Assembly (NCBI GenBank): GCA_024695315.1
Contig: JAILIJ010000225.1
Location: 1 to 8,340 of the forward strand
Reading direction: 5' to 3'
Length of the DNA stretch: 8,340 nt
Origin: Bacteroidaceae bacterium
Lineage (GTDB): Bacteria > Bacteroidota > Bacteroidia > Bacteroidales > Bacteroidaceae
The position numbers and the translations under genes were made by a program. Of the stretch, positions 5,289-8,340 are shown one piece after another. Below the pieces are notes generated by a model, which was not told the origin of the DNA, ran no database searches, and worked only from the letters and a program-made list of their open reading frames with translations. The stretch's first letter is position 1. Each line of letters begins with the position of its first letter.

Positions 5289-6140
5289 TTATTTTAGTGT
5301 TTGTAACCAAGACGTCAGGTTGGAGAGCATTTCTGTGTTATACTTAAAGTTTTTTCTATATCCCCATCCGTGTCCTCCAGAAGGGTAGATGTATAAAGAT
5401 GCTCGTACACCATGACGTTTTAGCGCTAGATAGTAATTCACGCTGTTTGCAGAAGGCACTGTTTTATCATCGTCGGATAACAGCATAATAGCTGGAGGAG
5501 TGTTTGAACTTACCTGCTTTTCATTGCTGTATAGACAAATCTGATCGTATGTCGGTTTCTCTCCGATTAGTCCGTTTCGTGAGCCCATGTGTGTATATAA
5601 GGCGTCAAAAGTTACGACAGGGTAGAAGAGGATTTGAAAATATGGCTCTGTGCCTGGTTCACTATGAGTTGCTACGGTTGTAGCAAGGTGTCCTCCAGCG
5701 CTTGACCCCATGATGCCGACTTTCTTAGGGTCGATATTCCATTTTTTAGCATTTTCTCTTACTACTCTAAGCGCCTCCTTAGCATCGCTGATAGGAACTT
5801 CCGTAACCCCATGTGGCATACGGTACTTGAGTACGATGAAAGCAAAACCAAGGTCATTGAAGTATGGTGCCCAGTCATATCCTTCGTGTCCAACGGCAAG
5901 ATGAGTATATCCACCACCAGGGCAGCATACGATAGCCATACCGTTTGCCTTCTCAGCTTTTGGAAGAAAAACTTTTATATTTGGTTTGAAATTATTCTTA
6001 GAATCATCGAAAGCTTCTGTCTTGTCGATGCCATTACTATTAGGAAGTCCATTTGGCCAAAGGTCAATGCTAATAGGCTCTTGAGCATTGATGCTAAGGG
6101 CTGATAAAATGCAGAATATGGTTGAAAGTAATGTTTTCAT
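5289..6140 (-). CDS. Secreted alpha/beta-hydrolase, esterase-like (acetylxylan-esterase type)
   Basis: The product is 283 residues with a signal peptide (MKTLLSTIFCILSALSINAQ, cleavage near residue 20). The mature part begins ISIDLWPNGLPNSNG, typical of exported Bacteroidetes esterases. The fold elements are the oxyanion-hole segment CCPGGGYTHLA (72-82), the nucleophile elbow GSSAGG (Ser147), SDDDKTVP with the likely acid Asp225, and GGHGWG with His257. Together these form a complete catalytic triad. Relatives include esterases that remove acetyl groups from xylan and other plant polysaccharides, and peptidase-like hydrolases, so acetylxylan esterase is only the best guess. It has no lipoprotein cysteine, so a periplasmic or exported location is likely. 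It is the first gene of the operon and has a good -7 box upstream. No glycoside hydrolase or SusCD pair is nearby to fix the substrate. Confidence 0.88.
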   Translation of the reverse strand: MKTLLSTIFCILSALSINAQEPISIDLWPNGLPNSNGIDKTEAFDDSKNNFKPNIKVFLPKAEKANGMAIVCCPGGGYTHLAVGHEGYDWAPYFNDLGFAFIVLKYRMPHGVTEVPISDAKEALRVVRENAKKWNIDPKKVGIMGSSAGGHLATTVATHSEPGTEPYFQILFYPVVTFDALYTHMGSRNGLIGEKPTYDQICLYSNEKQVSSNTPPAIMLLSDDDKTVPSANSVNYYLALKRHGVRASLYIYPSGGHGWGYRKNFKYNTEMLSNLTSWLQTLK

Positions 6141-6175
6141 TCTTGATAATTATTATTATATTCGGATTATAATTG

Positions 6176-6183
6176 CAAAAGTA
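6176..6183 (-). promoter_or_regulatory. Bacteroidetes -7 box for the hydrolase-ansA-lysE-DUF4924-rmlD operon
   Basis: On the minus strand TACTTTTG matches the TAnnTTTG consensus exactly and lies 35 bases upstream of the hydrolase ATG. I find no good TTTG -33 element at the usual 19-21 base spacing, so the assignment rests on the -7 box and position. Confidence 0.5.
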
Positions 6184-6226
6184 GTCATTTTTTTGTAGAA
6201 TCTAGTTCTGTTATAGAAACTTTTTG

Positions 6227-6234
6227 TAATTTTG
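6227..6234 (+). promoter_or_regulatory. Bacteroidetes -7 box for the ROK kinase gene
   Basis: TAATTTTG matches TAnnTTTG exactly and lies 70 bases before the kinase ATG, giving a short AT-rich leader. No clear -33 TTTG is present at standard spacing. A perfect small inverted repeat, ATGGT-ATA-ACCAT, lies just downstream at 6244-6256, near the expected transcription start, where an operator could sit; this is speculative. Confidence 0.45.
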
Positions 6235-6304
6235 CTCAAGTTAATGGTATAACCATATATAAAACGATAAAAAACTAAATACTTAATCAAACTTTTCAAT
6301 TTAT

Positions 6305-7270
6305 ATGAAACCATACGTAATTGGTGTTGACCTTGGCGGAACTAATACTGTGTTCGGAGTCGTCGATCAAATTGGCAATGTCATTGCCGATAATTCAATT
6401 AAAACTCAAAAGTATGCTACTGCTGCTGAATTTGTCACAGCTGGAGTGGAGTGTCTTAAGCCTATTATAGAGCGTGTAGGAGGCTTAAATAACATTCAAG
6501 GTATGGGCATTGGTGCTCCAAATGGAAATTATTATAAAGGCACTATTGAATTTGCTCCTAACCTTAGTTGGGGACATAATGGTGTGGTTCCTTTGGCACA
6601 GATGTTTAGTGAGCAGCTTGGTGGGTTGGGTGTTAAACTTACTAATGACGCTAATGCGGCTGCCATGGGAGAAATGAAATACGGTATTGCCAAGGATATG
6701 AAAAATTTTATAGTCATCACTTTGGGTACAGGAGTTGGGTCTGGAATAGTAATCAACGGACAGCTTGTTTATGGTTGTGATGGATTTGCTGGCGAACTTG
6801 GACATGTCATTATGGTTCGTGGCGGCAATGGTAGACAGTGTGGATGCGGACGTAAGGGATGTTTGGAAGCCTATTGTTCTGCCACTGGTGTTGCACGTAC
6901 TGCTAAGGAAATTCTCACTACCTCTGATCGTGCATCTGTCTTGCGCCAAAAGCCGTTAGATACTCTTGAGGCTCTCGATGTTAATATTGCCGCAAATAAT
7001 GGTGACGAAGTTGCTATTGATATTTACAATATGACTGGTAAGATGCTTGGCGAGGCATGTGCTGACTTTACAGCATTTTCTAGTCCTGAAGCCTTTATCT
7101 TCTTCGGTGGTCTTTGTCATGCTGGTGAACTTCTTATGAAGCCTATCCGTGAGTCGTATGAGGCAAGCGTTCTTCCTATTTTCAGAAATAAGGCAAAGTT
7201 CTTAATATCTGGTTTGATGGATAAGAATGCAGCCGTTCTTGGAGCAAGTGCTTTGGGATGGGAAGTGTAA
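6305..7270 (+). CDS. ROK-family sugar kinase, probable glucokinase
   Basis: This enzyme phosphorylates a hexose, most likely glucose, with ATP in the cytoplasm. The 321-residue product is full length for a ROK kinase without a DNA-binding domain, so it is an enzyme rather than a NagC/XylR-type repressor. Motifs in order: DLGGTN (9-14, ATP phosphate loop), IGAPNG (69-74), TNDANAAAMGE (113-123, catalytic Asp115), TLGTGVGSG (139-147), GELGHV (163-168) and the zinc cluster CGCGRKGC (Cys179, Cys181, Cys186 with His167). FFGGL and AAVLGASALG complete the C-terminal lobe. The sugar cannot be fixed from sequence alone; mannose, N-acetylglucosamine or fructose kinases share this signature. The Bacteroides fragilis hexokinase RokA is a known relative type. 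The gene is transcribed divergently from the esterase operon and has its own terminator. Confidence 0.93.
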   Translation: MKPYVIGVDLGGTNTVFGVVDQIGNVIADNSIKTQKYATAAEFVTAGVECLKPIIERVGGLNNIQGMGIGAPNGNYYKGTIEFAPNLSWGHNGVVPLAQMFSEQLGGLGVKLTNDANAAAMGEMKYGIAKDMKNFIVITLGTGVGSGIVINGQLVYGCDGFAGELGHVIMVRGGNGRQCGCGRKGCLEAYCSATGVARTAKEILTTSDRASVLRQKPLDTLEALDVNIAANNGDEVAIDIYNMTGKMLGEACADFTAFSSPEAFIFFGGLCHAGELLMKPIRESYEASVLPIFRNKAKFLISGLMDKNAAVLGASALGWEV

Positions 7271-7300
7271 AGATTGAGAAATACTCAAATATAAACATTG

Positions 7301-7335
7301 CGGGTCTTGAATTTGTCAGGACCCGTATTTTTTTT
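7301..7335 (+). terminator. Intrinsic terminator of the ROK kinase gene
   Basis: CGGGTCTTG (7301-7309) pairs with CAGGACCCG (7317-7325) as a 9-bp stem with one G-T pair and a 7-base loop, followed by TA and eight T residues. It begins 31 bases after the kinase stop codon. Confidence 0.9.
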
Positions 7336-7388
7336 CTATTATAAAGTCCTATATTTCTCGTTTTTTATCTGCTGTCCCGTAAGCCCGT

Positions 7389-8087
7389 CTAATACTTAAC
7401 GAAAAAGTCGTTCCAAACCTTTAGCATTGAACTTTCATTCTCAGATATTATCTCTGCGGAACGTGTATATGCCTTGTATTCCTTTTTTCTCTCAGATCGT
7501 ATTTTTGCAAGTATATTTTTTGTTGTTGCTATGAAGATTTCGCCCTTGAACTGTATGTAAAACGTATTTTTCATAGGAAGAGGCAGATTTTCTTCTTGCT
7601 CGCTATTGGCATCAGCGACAGCAGAAAGGTATGCCGACATGAAGCCTCCTCCTGATGATTGTAGCAGGTTTTGAGTTTTGTTGAGGTTATCTACTCCTCT
7701 TTGGTCGAGTGCCTTTCTATTTAATTTGCGTACGCAAAAAAGTCGAGCTATTTGTCCTTGTAAAGTATCTTCCTTTACCACACGTGCCAATCCCTCTGGC
7801 AGTGGCATGTAAACATCTCCATTCGGAAATTCTACTCTATTTACTGAGCCTGCCACAGCCTCTTTCAAGGTGTCGTTTTGTGAGAACCAAAGAGTGAGTT
7901 TTTCAACGTGAATATTACATGGCACTTGAGTTTTCGTTTTCTTGAAAATGCCGTGGTATACATTAGCGCTTCTAAATTTCTGATTTATGAAAGGCCAATT
8001 TCCTGTAGGTTCCCAGTTTTCTCTGTATTGGGCTTGCATATTCACAGAAGTTAGTATGATGCCCAAAAGTATAAATATTTTTTTCAT
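7389..8087 (-). CDS. Secreted Bacteroidales protein of unknown function
   Basis: The product is 232 residues. It has a signal peptide (MKKIFILLGIILTSVNMQAQ, cleavage near residue 20) and a mature N-terminus YRENWEPTGNWPFINQKFR. The middle alternates short beta-like segments (NIHVEKLTLWFSQNDTLKEA, VEFPNGDVYMPLPEGLARVV). A glycine/serine stretch, LLQSSGGGFMS, follows, and the C-terminal quarter is lysine-rich and probably helical. The layout (aromatic 'NWP.I...F' opening, then a sheet with 'VEF..GDVYMPLP') looks like a conserved exported protein of Bacteroidales, but I do not recognise a named family or catalytic motif. There is no lipobox cysteine. It is convergent with the ROK gene and in the same direction as the thioredoxin-like gene, with about 140 bases between them and no strong terminator seen there, so the two could be co-transcribed. 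No exact TAnnTTTG box was found upstream. Confidence 0.82.
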   Translation of the reverse strand: MKKIFILLGIILTSVNMQAQYRENWEPTGNWPFINQKFRSANVYHGIFKKTKTQVPCNIHVEKLTLWFSQNDTLKEAVAGSVNRVEFPNGDVYMPLPEGLARVVKEDTLQGQIARLFCVRKLNRKALDQRGVDNLNKTQNLLQSSGGGFMSAYLSAVADANSEQEENLPLPMKNTFYIQFKGEIFIATTKNILAKIRSERKKEYKAYTRSAEIISENESSMLKVWNDFFVKY

Positions 8088-8227
8088 GATAAGTATTTTT
8101 TATTGGTAGTATATGCTATGTTGGCTATTCTTTTCCCCTATTTTTTATTTGTGTGCAGATTTTTACAAATTGTTTATTATCATGTTGTGGGGGACAAAAA
8201 CCTGCCATCCATTATCAAGAATTTGTC

Positions 8228-8340
8228 TTATTCTGCAAAAATCTCTGCGAGTTTCTGCTCAATATCTTCGCCTCTTAAATCACGGGCAAGGATAGTTCCG
8301 TCTGGTGAGAAAAGCATAATTTGAGGAATACCACTAATAC
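8228..8340 (-). CDS. Thioredoxin/TlpA-like protein, C-terminal part (partial)
   Basis: The reverse complement reads 36 codons to a TAA at 8230-8228, with the 5' part outside the window. The sequence contains ISGIPQIMLFSPDGTILARD and then LRGEDIEQKLAEIFAE. GIPQ is the cis-proline loop of the thioredoxin fold, followed by the 'mLfspdGtIlardLRG..i...l' strand and helix typical of TlpA/ResA-like oxidoreductases in Bacteroidetes. The active-site CxxC would lie further upstream and cannot be checked. Proteins with this ending are usually exported and act on disulfides in the periplasm; that location is inferred from the family, not seen here. Confidence 0.82.
   Translation of the reverse strand, partial: ISGIPQIMLFSPDGTILARDLRGEDIEQKLAEIFAE

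Noticed and set aside
1979..6140. Dedicated biosynthetic pathway encoded by the five-gene operon
   Set aside because: The products (esterase, asparaginase, exporter, DUF4924, rhamnose reductase) act on unrelated substrates. Linkage alone does not support a joint pathway.
6485..6949. 154-codon minus-strand frame inside the ROK kinase gene
   Set aside because: It lies wholly antisense to a gene with complete ROK motifs. Its composition is what the reverse frame of that gene would give.
8088..8227. Terminator or promoter between the TlpA-like gene and the secreted-protein gene
   Set aside because: I find only a weak GACAAA/TTTGTC pairing with a long loop and no exact TAnnTTTG box, which is not enough to call either.

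Overview
The window reads as chromosome from an AT-rich member of the Bacteroidales, most likely Prevotella or a close relative. The signs are: a type I asparaginase, LysE, DUF4924 and RmlD gene run that I know from Bacteroidales genomes; secreted proteins whose signal peptides end in AQ; an IS982-type transposase of the Bacteroidales kind; starts without strong Shine-Dalgarno sites; and -7 boxes matching the Bacteroidetes TAnnTTTG consensus. The genus is an inference from these features, not a database result.

Left part (1-1980) is an accessory, eroding region. It opens with the first 57 codons of an IS982-family transposase on the minus strand, cut by the window edge, with a leader that can fold right up to the start codon. 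Next comes a segment of about 1.17 kb (281-1450) bracketed by a 25-bp imperfect inverted repeat (256-280 and 1451-1475). The segment holds the 3' remnant of one secreted-protein gene, an intact 256-residue secreted protein of unknown function, and the 5' remnant of a second secreted-protein gene that stops exactly where the right-hand repeat begins. To the right lie about 500 bases without a convincing gene. They contain a 19-bp perfect hairpin built from 11-bp repeats, a smaller palindrome, and a strong terminator at 1920-1957 that closes the operon arriving from the other side.

Middle part (1979-6140) is a five-gene minus-strand operon, read from right to left: secreted alpha/beta-hydrolase (esterase-like), cytoplasmic type I L-asparaginase (ansA), LysE-family exporter, DUF4924 protein, dTDP-4-dehydrorhamnose reductase (rmlD). 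The spacings are 13, 4, 56 and 51 nt. The products cover extracellular esterase activity, Asn hydrolysis, export of a small solute such as an amino acid, and the last step of dTDP-rhamnose synthesis. These do not form one obvious pathway, so this looks like a housekeeping linkage group with a carbohydrate-active esterase at its head.

Right part (6141-8340) starts with a divergent promoter region that also serves a ROK-family sugar kinase on the plus strand, which ends in a clear intrinsic terminator. Convergent to it is a secreted Bacteroidales protein of unknown function. Last is the C-terminal 36 codons of a thioredoxin/TlpA-like protein running off the right edge.

I do not see a defence system, CRISPR array, tRNA or rRNA. 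The least ordinary material is the repeat-bracketed segment and the structured, gene-free stretch next to it.
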